A DNA stretch of 64,000 bases from positions 124,001-188,000 of the forward strand of contig CAVURM010000005.1 of NCBI GenBank assembly GCA_963743875.1. The letters are read 5' to 3'. Position numbers and translations under genes: made by a program. Below the pieces are notes generated by a model. It saw only the letters and a program-made list of their open reading frames with translations. It was not told the origin of the DNA and ran no database searches. This document shows positions 50,580 to 60,176 of this stretch, one piece after another (position 1 is the stretch's first letter; every line of letters starts with the position of its first letter). The DNA is from RHKX01 sp963743875 (GTDB taxonomy: Bacteria > Actinomycetota > Thermoleophilia > Solirubrobacterales > 70-9).

Positions 50580-50885
50580 CTAGGGCCTGCCGGTGCGTTC
50601 GCGGTGCTTGCAGCCCGGCCAGCAGCAGGGGCGGCGCTGGCCATCCTCCAGCTCCTCCCGGGTCCGGCGAATGCGCCGTTCCCGGGTCGTCTCCCGCTTG
50701 GCATCCTCGACCCAGCAGATGAACTCGTTGCGCGCCAGGGGCGTGATGTCCATCCAGGCATCCAGTGCGGCGGTGCTGGCGCCCAGCGCCTCGCGCAGGT
50801 CCGCGGGCAGCGCGTGCACCGTCCCACCGGGAACCGGCTGGCCGCTCGCAGAGCGATCCTTTGTTCGCTGTCCTTCGCGAGCCAC
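50580..50885 (-). CDS. YdeI/OmpD-associated-like small protein
   Basis: A 101-residue protein. GGTVHALPADLREALGASTA and ALDAWMDITPLARNEFICWV followed by EDAKRETTRERRIRRTREEL match the C-terminal region of the YdeI/OmpD-associated family (bacteriocin-protection annotation). It ends with a Cys-rich tail, RRPCCWPGCKHRERTG, which could bind metal. It lies between phzF and purH on the same strand. Confidence 0.7.
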   Translation of the reverse strand: MAREGQRTKDRSASGQPVPGGTVHALPADLREALGASTAALDAWMDITPLARNEFICWVEDAKRETTRERRIRRTREELEDGQRRPCCWPGCKHRERTGRP

Positions 50886-50891
50886 GCGACC

Positions 50892-52511
50892 TCAGTGCCG
50901 GAAGTGACGCCGGCCGGTGAAGATCATCGTCACGCCTGCCTTCTCGACGGCTTCGATCACCTCGAAGTCCCGCTTTGAGCCGCCTGGCTGAACCACGGTC
51001 CGCGCGCCCGCCTCGATCGCGGCCTGCGGCCCGTCGGCGAAGGGGAAGAACGCGTCCGAGGCGACGACGCAGCCGTTCAGCCTCGCGTCTGCCTCCTCGC
51101 CGTAGGCGGCATGACACTTCTCGATCGCCAGTCGGACCGAGTCGACCCGGCTCATCTGTCCGGCGCCGATGCCGATCGTCTGCCGGCCCTTGGCCAGGAC
51201 GATCGCGTTGGAGCGGACGTGCTTGCAGACCTTCCATGCAAAGGCGATGTCGAGCCACTCCAGCTCGCTCGGCTCGCCGCCCGATTCGACCGACATGCCA
51301 TCGCGATCGCCCCCCGCGCTGTCCAGCTCCTGGACCAACATCCCCCCGCGAACCCGCTTGATGTCGATCCCGCTCCGGGCGTGTCGCTGCTCGGTGTCCT
51401 CCAGGATCCGAATCGCCTGCTTCTGCTGCAGGATCGTCATCGCCTCACCCTCGTAGGCGGGAGCGATCAGCACCTCGACGAAGTTCTCGTGCAGCCGCTC
51501 GGCCAGCTCGTCACCGATCGGCCGGTTCAGGGCGATCACCCCGCCGAACGCCGAGACCGGATCGCAGGAGAGCGCCTTCTCGTAGGCATCGAGTGCGCTC
51601 TCGCCCTCGGCCACGCCGCACGGGTTGTTGTGCTTGACGATCACGCAGGCGGGACCGTCCAGATCGGCCAGCAGATTGCTCGCCGAATCGAGGTCCAGCA
51701 CGTTGTTGAACGAAAGCTCCCTCCCGTGACGCTTGGAAACGCGGCTGAGCACGTGCGCCCGCGCCCCGACCTCGGTGTAATAGGCGGCGCGTTGATGCGG
51801 GTTCTCGCCGTAGGAGAGGTCCATGAACTTCTCCATCGAGACGGTCTGGTGGGTCGGGAAGTCCTCGTAGCGCTCGCCGAACCAGCGGCTGATCGCAGCG
51901 TCGTAGCGAGCGGTGGCGGCGAACGCCTCGTTCGCCAGCCAGTGGCGGGTGCCCGCCGAGATCTCGCCGTTGCTCTCCTCGAGTTCGGCGAGGACTGCGT
52001 CGTAGCTCTCGGGCCGGACCACGACGGCGACGTAATGGTGGTTCTTGGCGGCGGCGCGGATCATCGTCGGTCCGCCGATGTCGATGTTCTCGATCACCTC
52101 GGCGTCGGTCGCGTCGCGACGGGCGACCGCGCGCTCGAACGGATAGAGGTTGGTGCAGACGAGGTCGATCGTCTCGATCTCCTCCCGCTCAAGGGTCTCC
52201 GCGTGCTCGGGGTCATCGCGAACCGCCAGCAGCGCGGCGTGCAGCCGCGGGTGCAGCGTCTTCACCCTTCCGCCGAGGATCTCCGGAGCTCCGGTCAGCT
52301 CCTCGACCGTGCGTACCGCGATGCCGCCATCGGTCAGCGCGGCAGCGGTGCCGCCGGTGGACACGATCTCGATCCCGAGGGCCTGCAGACCCAGGGCGAA
52401 GTCGACCACGCCGCTCTTGTCGGACACCGAGATCAGCGCTCGCTTGACTTTTGTCGGCCTCGGCTCCCGCTCGTTGGCGGGGTTGGCCGCGATCGTCTCC
52501 TCGCTACTCAC
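50892..52511 (-). CDS. purH: Bifunctional AICAR transformylase/IMP cyclohydrolase
   Basis: A 539-residue protein of normal length. KRALISVSDKSGVVDFALGL, IEIVSTGGTAAALTDGGIAV and VKTLHPRLHAALLAVRDD form the IMP cyclohydrolase domain. LSFNNVLDLDSASNLLADL, CVIVKHNNPCGVAEGESALD (with the transformylase Lys-His) and VVASDAFFPFADGPQAAIEA with QPGGSKRD form the transformylase. It completes IMP synthesis. It overlaps purN by 4 bases, giving the operon purL-purF-purN-purH. Confidence 0.97.
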   Translation of the reverse strand: MSSEETIAANPANEREPRPTKVKRALISVSDKSGVVDFALGLQALGIEIVSTGGTAAALTDGGIAVRTVEELTGAPEILGGRVKTLHPRLHAALLAVRDDPEHAETLEREEIETIDLVCTNLYPFERAVARRDATDAEVIENIDIGGPTMIRAAAKNHHYVAVVVRPESYDAVLAELEESNGEISAGTRHWLANEAFAATARYDAAISRWFGERYEDFPTHQTVSMEKFMDLSYGENPHQRAAYYTEVGARAHVLSRVSKRHGRELSFNNVLDLDSASNLLADLDGPACVIVKHNNPCGVAEGESALDAYEKALSCDPVSAFGGVIALNRPIGDELAERLHENFVEVLIAPAYEGEAMTILQQKQAIRILEDTEQRHARSGIDIKRVRGGMLVQELDSAGGDRDGMSVESGGEPSELEWLDIAFAWKVCKHVRSNAIVLAKGRQTIGIGAGQMSRVDSVRLAIEKCHAAYGEEADARLNGCVVASDAFFPFADGPQAAIEAGARTVVQPGGSKRDFEVIEAVEKAGVTMIFTGRRHFRH

Positions 52512-53119
52512 CGTTCCTCGATTCTCACCAGACGGGGGTTGTCGGCGTCGAAATGGACCGATCCGTCGGCGATCAGCTCGATCGCCCTCGGGAGCAGCTC
52601 ATGCTCGATCGCGTGAATCTGCTCGGTCACCTCGTGCATTGGGCGAGTGTATGTGAGCTCGAACGAGCGCTGCAGGAGGATCGGCCCGGTGTCGATGCCC
52701 TCGTCGACGAAGTGGACCGTGACCCCGGTCACCCTGGCCCCATGGGCGATCGCCTGGCCGACCGCGTCGAGGCCGGGGAACGCAGGAAGCAGGGCCGGAT
52801 GGACGTTGATCACCCGGTTCCGAAACCTCCCGATGAAGGCATCGGTGAGGAGCTGCATGTAGCCGGCGAGCACGACCAGCTCGCAGCCGATCGACTCGAG
52901 CCAGTCGCCGATCGCTGCGTCGCGGGCGCCCCGATCCTGGTAATCGGAAAGCACGAAGACCGCCGTCGGGACCGAAGCCTCGCCCGCCCGCCGTAGCGCT
53001 TGGGCATCCGGCTTATCGGAGGCAACGCCCACGACGTTCACCTTGCCCCGCCCATGCAGGCGGTCGAGGATCGCCTGCAGGTTCGTGCCGCTGCCCGAAG
53101 CGAGCACCGCGATCCTCAT
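52508..53119 (-). CDS. purN: Phosphoribosylglycinamide formyltransferase
   Basis: A 203-residue protein. MRIAVLASGSGTNLQAILDR opens the GART fold. LVVLAGYMQLLTDAFIGRFR, NRVINVHPALLPAFPGLDAV (with the catalytic Asn/His) and TGVTVHFVDEGIDTGPILLQ (with the Asp) are all present. It transfers formyl from 10-formyl-THF to GAR. The ATG at 53119 is used with GAGGAG just upstream. The frame extends further to 53167 without family similarity. Confidence 0.96.
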   Translation of the reverse strand: MRIAVLASGSGTNLQAILDRLHGRGKVNVVGVASDKPDAQALRRAGEASVPTAVFVLSDYQDRGARDAAIGDWLESIGCELVVLAGYMQLLTDAFIGRFRNRVINVHPALLPAFPGLDAVGQAIAHGARVTGVTVHFVDEGIDTGPILLQRSFELTYTRPMHEVTEQIHAIEHELLPRAIELIADGSVHFDADNPRLVRIEER

Positions 53120-53168
53120 CGGCTCCTCGGACCGGAGCGGTCCATCGCCCTCACGACCCTCGATCAAG

Positions 53169-54668
53169 TCAGCGGGTACCGGCCGGGACCGTCGTCAGCT
53201 GTTCGAGTGCGAATTTGCCGTTCGAGTTTTCGCCGAGGGGGTAGCGACCGGTGAAGCACGCGTCGCAGTGATCCTCCGCCGGTGTCCCGATCGCCTCGTA
53301 GACGCCGTCGAGAGAGAGATAGGCAAGTGAGTCGGCCCCGAGGTGGTCGGCGATCTCGTCGATGGTGCGCTCGTGGGCGACCATCTCCTCGCGGCTCGAC
53401 ATGTCGACCCCGTAGTGGCAGGGGAAGCGGATCGGCGGCGCCGAGATCCGCAGGTGAACCTCTGCGGCACCGGCATCACGGAGCATCCCGACGATCTGGC
53501 GGGTCGTGTTGCCGCGTACGATCGAGTCGTCGACGACGACGAGCCGCTTGCCCTCGACGATCTCCGGGAGCGGGTTGAACTTCATCCGCAGCCCGTGCTT
53601 GCGCAGCTCCTGACCCGGCTGGATGAACGTCCTCGCCACGTAGCGGTTCTTGATCAGCCCGTCGTCCTTGGGAAGTCCAGAGGCGCGGGAGAATCCCGAA
53701 GCCGCCGGGTTGCCGGAGTCGGGGACGGAGATGACGAGGTCGGCGTCGACCGGCGCCTGGCGCCAGAGGATCTCGCCCATCCGCCCGCGAACCTGCTGGA
53801 GGACGCGGCCCTCCAGCCGCGTGTCGGGGCGGGAGAAGTAGATGTGTTCGAAGACGCAGAACGACTTCTTCTCCGGCTTGACGGCCTGCCGGACCTCGAG
53901 CCCGCGCTCGCTCAGCGAGACCATCTCGCCGGGGTTGACCTCCCGCATCAGCTTCGCGCCGACGATGTCGAAGGCGCAGCTCTCGGAAGCGACGAGGAAG
54001 TCGGAGCCGAGCTTGCCGAGCGCCAGTGGCCGGACACCGTTGGGGTCGCGGAAGGCGACGATCCCGCTCTTCGTCATCACGACCGTCGAGTAGGCGCCCT
54101 CGAGCCGCGGCATCGTTTCGACCACGGCGTCCTCGATCCGCTTCTCCGGGGAGGAGGAGAGGAGTGCGGCGATGATCTCGGAGTCGGAGGTGCCGCGGAA
54201 GGAGATGCCCCGGTCGCGCAGCTCGGCGAAGAGCTCGACCGCGTTCGTCAGGTTGCCGTTGTGGGCGAGGGCCACCTCGCGGCCATCGTCGCGCCAGACG
54301 GGCTGGGTGTTCTCCCAGGCACCGCCGCCGGTCGTCGAATAGCGGACGTGGCCGATCGCCATGGTCCCTGCCAGCCCCTGCAGCTTCTCCTCGTCGAAGA
54401 CCTGGGAAACCAGGCCGAGATCGCGCAGGGTCATGATCATGCCGCCCTCGCAGGTGGCGATGCCCGCGGACTCCTGTCCGCGGTGTTGGAGCGCGAACAG
54501 ACCGAAGTAGCTCAGGCGCGCAACATCGCGGCCCGGCGCATACACGCCGAAGACACCGCACTCGTCGCGCGGTCCGTCACGGTCGTCGAGGAGACCCTCG
54601 CTCAAGAAGAAGTTGGCCTTCCGGATCGACTTCGTCAGGGATCGAGGCAGAACCACGTCCTGCAGCAC
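53169..54668 (-). CDS. purF: Amidophosphoribosyltransferase
   Basis: A 499-residue protein. DECGVFGVYAPGRDVARLSY places the N-terminal nucleophile Cys at residue 37, after a propeptide that must be cleaved. ALQHRGQESAGIATCEGG and GHVRYSTTGGGAWENTQPV belong to the glutaminase domain. LVVVDDSIVRGNTTRQIV is the PRPP-binding motif. The cysteines include CHYGVDMSS, as in the Fe-S-containing Bacillus type. It commits PRPP to purine synthesis. The GTG start at 54668 is provisional. Confidence 0.95.
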   Translation of the reverse strand: MLQDVVLPRSLTKSIRKANFFLSEGLLDDRDGPRDECGVFGVYAPGRDVARLSYFGLFALQHRGQESAGIATCEGGMIMTLRDLGLVSQVFDEEKLQGLAGTMAIGHVRYSTTGGGAWENTQPVWRDDGREVALAHNGNLTNAVELFAELRDRGISFRGTSDSEIIAALLSSSPEKRIEDAVVETMPRLEGAYSTVVMTKSGIVAFRDPNGVRPLALGKLGSDFLVASESCAFDIVGAKLMREVNPGEMVSLSERGLEVRQAVKPEKKSFCVFEHIYFSRPDTRLEGRVLQQVRGRMGEILWRQAPVDADLVISVPDSGNPAASGFSRASGLPKDDGLIKNRYVARTFIQPGQELRKHGLRMKFNPLPEIVEGKRLVVVDDSIVRGNTTRQIVGMLRDAGAAEVHLRISAPPIRFPCHYGVDMSSREEMVAHERTIDEIADHLGADSLAYLSLDGVYEAIGTPAEDHCDACFTGRYPLGENSNGKFALEQLTTVPAGTR

Positions 54669-54848
54669 AAGGCTAGCAGCGCCGGGACCCGGTACCGGGA
54701 CGGCCGTTCATCGGGAGGCGGGGAGGCTGACGAGGCGGTCCGCAACTCCGTCCCGTCCCCAATCACAGCGGCGGCCGCAAGTTCGATGGCTGATTTCCAC
54801 TGACATTCAGTGCTTTTCAGCCAATGAGCACGGGTCAGTCGGGACGGG
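54669..54848. other. purL-purF intergenic region
   Basis: 180 bases with no gene. It contains the nested palindrome at 54788-54822 and probably a promoter for purF-purN-purH. I see no PurR box or riboswitch consensus that I can name. Confidence 0.4.
54788..54822 (-). promoter_or_regulatory. Nested palindrome upstream of purF
   Basis: GGCTGA/TCAGCC outer arms and CACTGA/TCAGTG inner arms share one centre at 54805 (inner interval CAT). The element lies 120 bases upstream of purF in an otherwise featureless gap. It could be an operator for a purine regulator or a leader hairpin. Confidence 0.45.
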
Positions 54849-57087
54849 TCAGAAGCTCGGGTGGTCCTCGGCGTCCATCCGCGCGCCGAGGGATCGCCAG
54901 GCTGCCGCGGCGTCTGGGACGGAAAGCTCGATCGTGGAGTCGCCTGCGGTGATCCGGATCCGGTCACCCGAGGCGATGCCGATCAGGACAGCGATGCCCT
55001 CCTCCACCAGTCGCTCGATCTCACTGACCTCACCGGCGAGGACGAAGCCGCCCGGCCCCTCACCGAAGAGCCAGGCCTCGGGATCGGAGCCCCCGGCGGC
55101 TGCCATCAACGGGGCGAGGTCGACCTCGAGGCCGACGCCGCCGGCAATCGCGGACTCGGCGAGCGCGCAGGCGAGCCCGCCGTCGCTGATGTCGTGGGCG
55201 GTGTGAACCCGGCCGCGCCCGTACGGCCTGCCGAACCCCGACGATCGCGGCCTTGACGGCCCCGATCTCGAACTCGCCGAGGCCGGGACCGAGCTCGCCG
55301 CGCAGCTTCGCCAGCTCCGAGCCGGCGAGCGCGGGCCTGAGCGGTCCGGCGATCGCGATTGCGTCGCCGCTGTGCAGCTCCATCCCGGGGAGACCCTCGG
55401 GCGAGGGCACCTCGCCGACCATGCCGACGACCGGGGTCGGGTAGATCGGCCCGCGGTCGGTCTCGTTGTAGAGGGAGACGTTGCCGCCGACGACCGGCAC
55501 GCCGATCGCTTCACATGCATCCGCGAGGGCCTGGGTCGAGCGATCGAGCTGCCAGGCGACCGTGGGCCTCTCCGGGTTTCCGAAGTTGAGGCAGTTGGTC
55601 AATCCGAGCGGCTCGGCGCCGACGCAGGCGAGGTTCTGGGCGCACTCGAGTACCGCCTCGATCGTGCCCGCGTACGGATCGCAGGCGACCCGCCGGCCGC
55701 TGCCGTCGATCGAGACCGCGATCGCGGTCCCCGTCTCGGTGAGCTGGAGGACGGCGGCGTCGGCCTGCTCGGGACGCCGCACCGTCCGCGACTGCACGAT
55801 CGAGTCGTACTGCTCGAACGCCCAGCGCTTCGAGGCGATCGTCGGGGATGAGAGCAGGGCAGTCAACACCGCCGTCGGATCGAGGATGCCGATCGGATTT
55901 GTGGCATTGCCGTAGATCCACCCGGCCGGCTCGGCGGGGTCGAGGTCGTAGAGCGGGCAGTCGTCGACGAGCAGCCTGACCGGCATGTCGCCCACCATCT
56001 CCGCGCCGTCGAAGATTCTGATCCGGTCGCCCGCGGTGACCTCGCCGATGGCGGTGCCCCCAGTCTCCCATTTACGGCAGATCCCGAGCACCGCCTCGAC
56101 CTGCGCGGGTTCGACGACGGCGAGCATCCGCTCCTGCGACTCGGAGACCATCACCTCGAAGGGCTCGAGGTCGGGGTTGCGCAGCGGCACCCTGGCGACG
56201 TCGATGTCGATCCCGACGCCACCGGCGGATGCCATCTCCGACGCCGAAGACGTGAGGCCGGCGGCGCCGAGGTCCTGGAGCGAGACCAGCAGGTCATGCT
56301 CGAGCAGCTCAAGGCAACACTCCATGACCTTCTTCTCCTCGAAGGGGTCGCCGATCTGCACGGTCGGTCTCTTGTCGTCGCCTGCCTCGAGCTCGGCCGA
56401 GGCCAGGACCGAGGCCCCGCCGATGCCGTCCCTGCCTGTCGTCGCCCCCATCAGCACGATCACGTTGCCGACGCCGGCCGCGGCCGCGCGAACCATCCGA
56501 TCGGTGCGGGCAAGCCCGACGCACATCGCGTTGACCAGGCAGTTCTGCTCATACGGCGACTCGAAGTGGACCTCGCCGCCGACGGTCGGGACGCCGATCG
56601 AGTTGCCGTAGTGACCGATTCCGGCGACGACGTGCTCGAACAGGTAGCGGGAACGGGGAGAGTCGAGCTCGCCAAAGCGCAGCGAGTTCAGGTTCGCGAT
56701 CGGGCGTGCCCCGAGGGCGAAGATGTCGCGCATGATCCCGCCGACCCCCGTCGCCGCGCCCTGGAAGGGCTCGACCGCGCTCGGATGGTTGTGGGATTCG
56801 ACCTTGAAGGCGACCGACCAACCCGAGCCGACGTCGACCGCTCCCGCGTTCTCGCCCGGGCCCATCACAACCCGCGGACCCTCGGTCGGCAGCCGTCGCA
56901 GCAGCTTCTTGGAGTGCTTGTAGGCGCAGTGCTCGGACCAGAGCAGCGAGAACATCGCAAGCTCGACGTCGTTGGGCTCAGCCCCGAGCCCGTCGCAGAT
57001 CAGGTCGTACTCGCGGTCGGTGAGGCCGAGGTCGCGATATTTGGCGGATGCCGAGGAGGTGGGGACCCGGTCGTTCACTGCCGCCAT
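54849..57087 (-). CDS. purL: Phosphoribosylformylglycinamidine synthase, large subunit (short form), one apparent frameshift
   Basis: MAAVNDRVPTSSASAKYRDL starts a PurL of about 745 residues, the PurS/PurQ-dependent short type. FSLLWSEHCAYKHSKKLLRR, VAFKVESHNHPSAVEPFQGA and GVGGIMRDIFALGARPIANL hold the ATP and FGAR sites. GVPVVGGNVSLYNET is a later landmark. After a one-base shift near 55225 (extra C in GCGCGGCCGG) the end reads VHTAHDISDGGLACALAESA. No purQ or purS lies in the window. It starts 32 bases after the last sulfotransferase gene on the same strand. Confidence 0.93.
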
Positions 57088-57119
57088 TCAACTACGCAAC
57101 GGCCCTGAGCGGGCGCGCC

Positions 57120-58964
57120 CTATCGAACCGGGCTCGGGGTGCCGCTGCGGTAGCCGAGCTCGTCGAGCATCTCGCCCGCGACCTCTTCGAAGGCACCGAG
57201 CTGTTCCGGCTCAAGGCGGTCACGCCAGCACCCGACCGGCCCGAGCTTCTCCTCGATCGACGATCGCTCCTCCGGGTCGGCCATCCCCGGCTCGTATGGG
57301 AGCTCGATGAACTCGCAGACCGTCCTCAGCGTCGCCTCGGTATCGGAGACCAGATCCTCGTAGCGGATCTCGAGGAAGTAGTCCATCAGGTGCTCCTGCT
57401 GGCGGGCGGAGCGGACCTTCTTGCTCCACCGCTGCCCGGTCGCGATCGCGGCGCCGGTGTTGATTCCCGCGGGCTTGGCGGCGAGGGTGTCGCGACCGTC
57501 GCGGACGACGTGGATAAACCGGGCCTCGGTCAACGCCCGCTGGATCCGCCGCATCCGCTTCAGGTACGAGGGCGTGCAGTCACCCCATCGCGGCTTGCCC
57601 GCCGTCTCGGCCGCGGCCTCGTAGAAGGTGCGCAGAACCGCCGCCGCCTTCAGGTCGTCCAGTTCCGTGAGTCGGCGGCGGATCCCCTCCTCGCTCACGC
57701 CCTGCTTCTCGAGCGGCCCGGCTGCAGCCATCACCTTGATCACCCGCTCGACCGTCATCGGTTCGGAGCGGATCATCTCCGCCAGACCCGGCACGAAACC
57801 GGTCTCGTGGAGCATCCTGACTTCGGAATGGGTGTTCAGCATCGCCCCCAGCAGACCGGTTCCAGAGCGCGCGGCGCCGATCAGAAAGGGCGCCGGGGTG
57901 CGCGGCCCGACGGGATCGCTGACTCCCGTGGCCTGCTTGGCCACCGAGACGGCTCGGCGCAGCGGTCGAGGTAGGCGCGGCCCGGTGCGAGGCCGGTAGA
58001 CCTCGCCGATGTCGGGGGAGTCGAGCTCGTATCCGAGGTCGGCGAGCAGATCGCCGGCCAGCGCTTCGTAGGCGGCCCGGTCGGCCGGCGACATTCGCGA
58101 CTTCCAGGTGCCGATCATCTCGGGGTTCGGGGGCTCGAACGTCTTCGCGTGGCTCATCAGCCGCTTCTCGGCCGACTGCGCCTCGCCATGGGCCCGGGGG
58201 AGTGCCCGAGCCTTCTCCTGCAGCCGTTGCTCGGCGGTCTCGTGGTAGCCGAGCATCGCCGGGTCGAACTCGAGATCGATGTATTCGCAGATCCGCCGCA
58301 GCTCACGCTCGGTGTGCAGGACCAGGTCCTCGAACTTGACCTCCAGGTAGAAGCCGAGATACGGCTGCTGAGCGCGCCCGCGGAGAACCCGGCTGCGCCA
58401 CTTCTCGGCCGCCGCCTCGATCGTCTGCGGTCCCCAGTCCTGCTTCAGCACCGACAGCGCGACGTCGCGGCCGTCGCGGATCAGGTGGATGAAGCGGGCC
58501 TCCGGAAGGTAGACCTGGATCTCCCGCATCGACTTGATGTAGCCCGGCGTCTTGTCGCCCCAGCGGGCGCCGTGATTGCCCTGCTTGTCGGCGTATAGCG
58601 CGTAGAAGGCGCGCACGGCGCCCGGCCCCGTCAGCGGGTCGAGTTGCGCCCAGCGTTCGGCGAGCTCCTCCGGCTCGATCGTGAAGTCGCCCCAGCGACG
58701 GTGGGAGGTGAGCAGCTCGAGCATCTGCTCGGGGCTCGCGCCGTGCTTCTCCCGCGCTGAGACCAGTTCGGGGATGAAATGGGTCTCCGACGGGATCGAG
58801 ATCCCCGGATGGGCGTCGAGCATCAACCGCAAGAGCGTGGTGCCGGAGCGGGTCGCGCCGACGACGAACGGGGCGGCCGGGGGTCCGGAGGCCGCGTGCC
58901 GGATCGCCGAGCGGCGGCTACGCCATCCGGCGACGGAGCGGACGATCTCGCGCCGGGCCTTCAC
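57120..58964 (-). CDS. Two-domain sulfotransferase
   Basis: A 614-residue chain with two Sulfotransfer_3-type domains. Domain 1 (about 30-310) has FVVGATRSGTTLLRLMLDAH, the 5'-phosphosulfate loop, and ARFIHLIRDGRDVALSVLK, the 3'-phosphate motif. Domain 2 (about 345-610) has FLIGAARSGTGLLGAMLNTH and ARFIHVVRDGRDTLAAKPAG, with T-to-G and other changes in the loop. PAPS-dependent sulfation of a hydroxyl group is expected for domain 1. Domain 2 may be altered. The GTG at 58964 overlaps the glycosyltransferase stop (GTGA). The open frame upstream belongs to that gene. Confidence 0.85.
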   Translation of the reverse strand: MKARREIVRSVAGWRSRRSAIRHAASGPPAAPFVVGATRSGTTLLRLMLDAHPGISIPSETHFIPELVSAREKHGASPEQMLELLTSHRRWGDFTIEPEELAERWAQLDPLTGPGAVRAFYALYADKQGNHGARWGDKTPGYIKSMREIQVYLPEARFIHLIRDGRDVALSVLKQDWGPQTIEAAAEKWRSRVLRGRAQQPYLGFYLEVKFEDLVLHTERELRRICEYIDLEFDPAMLGYHETAEQRLQEKARALPRAHGEAQSAEKRLMSHAKTFEPPNPEMIGTWKSRMSPADRAAYEALAGDLLADLGYELDSPDIGEVYRPRTGPRLPRPLRRAVSVAKQATGVSDPVGPRTPAPFLIGAARSGTGLLGAMLNTHSEVRMLHETGFVPGLAEMIRSEPMTVERVIKVMAAAGPLEKQGVSEEGIRRRLTELDDLKAAAVLRTFYEAAAETAGKPRWGDCTPSYLKRMRRIQRALTEARFIHVVRDGRDTLAAKPAGINTGAAIATGQRWSKKVRSARQQEHLMDYFLEIRYEDLVSDTEATLRTVCEFIELPYEPGMADPEERSSIEEKLGPVGCWRDRLEPEQLGAFEEVAGEMLDELGYRSGTPSPVR

Positions 58965-60079
58965 GCGGCCACCCGCTCGAACAGGGCGCCGAAGTCGGCG
59001 ACGGTCCGCTCCCAGGTGAATTCGCTCGCGACTCTCGCGGGCTCCGGCGGCGAGCCGCTCGCGCTCGGCCGGGTCGGCGAGCCGCTCGATCGCGACGGTC
59101 AGCGCCTGCAACGTCCGGCTTCATCGACGGGATCCCGGACGGCGCCACGCCGTCCTGCAGATCGGGAACGAGGAGTCCGTTGAAACCGTCGCGGACGACC
59201 TCGTTCATCGGCGGGCTGTCGTTGGTGATCTGCGGCAGCGCGAATGCGATCGCCTCGTAGAGGAAGAGACCCGAGGCCCTCCCAGCGGCTCGGGCCGAGG
59301 CAGACGTCGCAGGAGGCGAAGAGCTGCAGGTGTTCGTCGGTCGGCATGTCGTCGATGACGAGCTCGATCCGCGGGTCGGCCTCAGCGGCCTTCTCGAGGT
59401 AGTTCATGCGCCGTTCGAGCTGCGCCTTGAAGATCAACCGAAGGTTGTCGCCCTTGGCGTTGGTGAAGGCCTCGATCACCTCCTTATGGGGCTTGCGGGG
59501 GCCGAGCAGGGCCCCGGGGAAGTAGAAGGTGACACCGTCGGGCCCGGCGCTGCGAGTGAGGGGGTGGGGTCCGGCCGAGCGGGCGACCTCAGCGGCCTCG
59601 ATCAGCTCCGGGTGCAGGCCCCACTGCACGTACGGACTCTCGATCCCGAGCTCGGCGTAGCGCTCCTGCTCGCAGCGGGTCAGCGAGTAGAGGACGTCGT
59701 AGGCGCGCTTCGCCGGCTCCGCGTCCTCGGGCTTGAACATCTCCCAGACGAACCGACCGACCGTCCTCACCCCGGCCTCGCGCAGCCGCGTTATCTCCTC
59801 GTGCTGGTAGCAGTTGTCCCAGTGCACGACCTCGATCCCGTTGGCCTCGATCCAGCTCTCGTACTCCTCGAATGGAACCTCCCACTCAGAGGCCTCGGTG
59901 ACCCCGGGCTGATCCCAGGGTCCGGTCCGGTCGACGTGCGCGGCCATCGGGCCCTTGTCCTTGGTCGGGCGGGCGAGGATGAAGGTCTCGTGACCACGGG
60001 CGTCGAGGGCGTCGCGGAGGTAGCGGGAGACGAACGCCTGCCCGCGGTTGAACCACTTGGTGACGATGCCGATCCTCAT
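58961..60079 (-). CDS. GT4-type glycosyltransferase, several apparent frameshifts
   Basis: MRIGIVTKWFNRGQAFVSRY starts a GT-B fold. GVRTVGRFVWEMFKPEDAEP, RCEQERYAELGIESPYVQWG, GVTFYFPGALLGPRKPHKEV and LQLFASCDVCLGPSRWEGLG follow. After shifts near 59290, 59110 and 59030 it continues DSPPMNEVV-type VRDGFNGLLVPDLQDGVAPS, TVAIERLADPAERERLAAGA and FTWERTVADFGALFERVAA. This is the usual C-terminal end of GT4 enzymes. It is embedded in the sulfotransferase array, so its sugar product is a candidate acceptor for sulfation. Confidence 0.82.
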
Positions 60080-60090
60080 GGCAGATACCT

Positions 60091-60127
60091 CCGAGGAGAT
60101 CCTCCGCTTCGCGTCCGGTCTCCTCGG
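60091..60127 (-). terminator. Inverted repeat between sulfotransferase and glycosyltransferase genes
   Basis: CCGAGGAGA / TCTCCTCGG, 9 bases with a 19-base loop, lies in the only sizeable gap (97 bases) of the sulfotransferase array. It could be a partial terminator or attenuator that lowers expression of the downstream genes. Confidence 0.35.
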
Positions 60128-60176
60128 GTGTTTGGCGACCCGCTCGGCAAGGGCGTGACCTGTGAGGTTGTCGACC

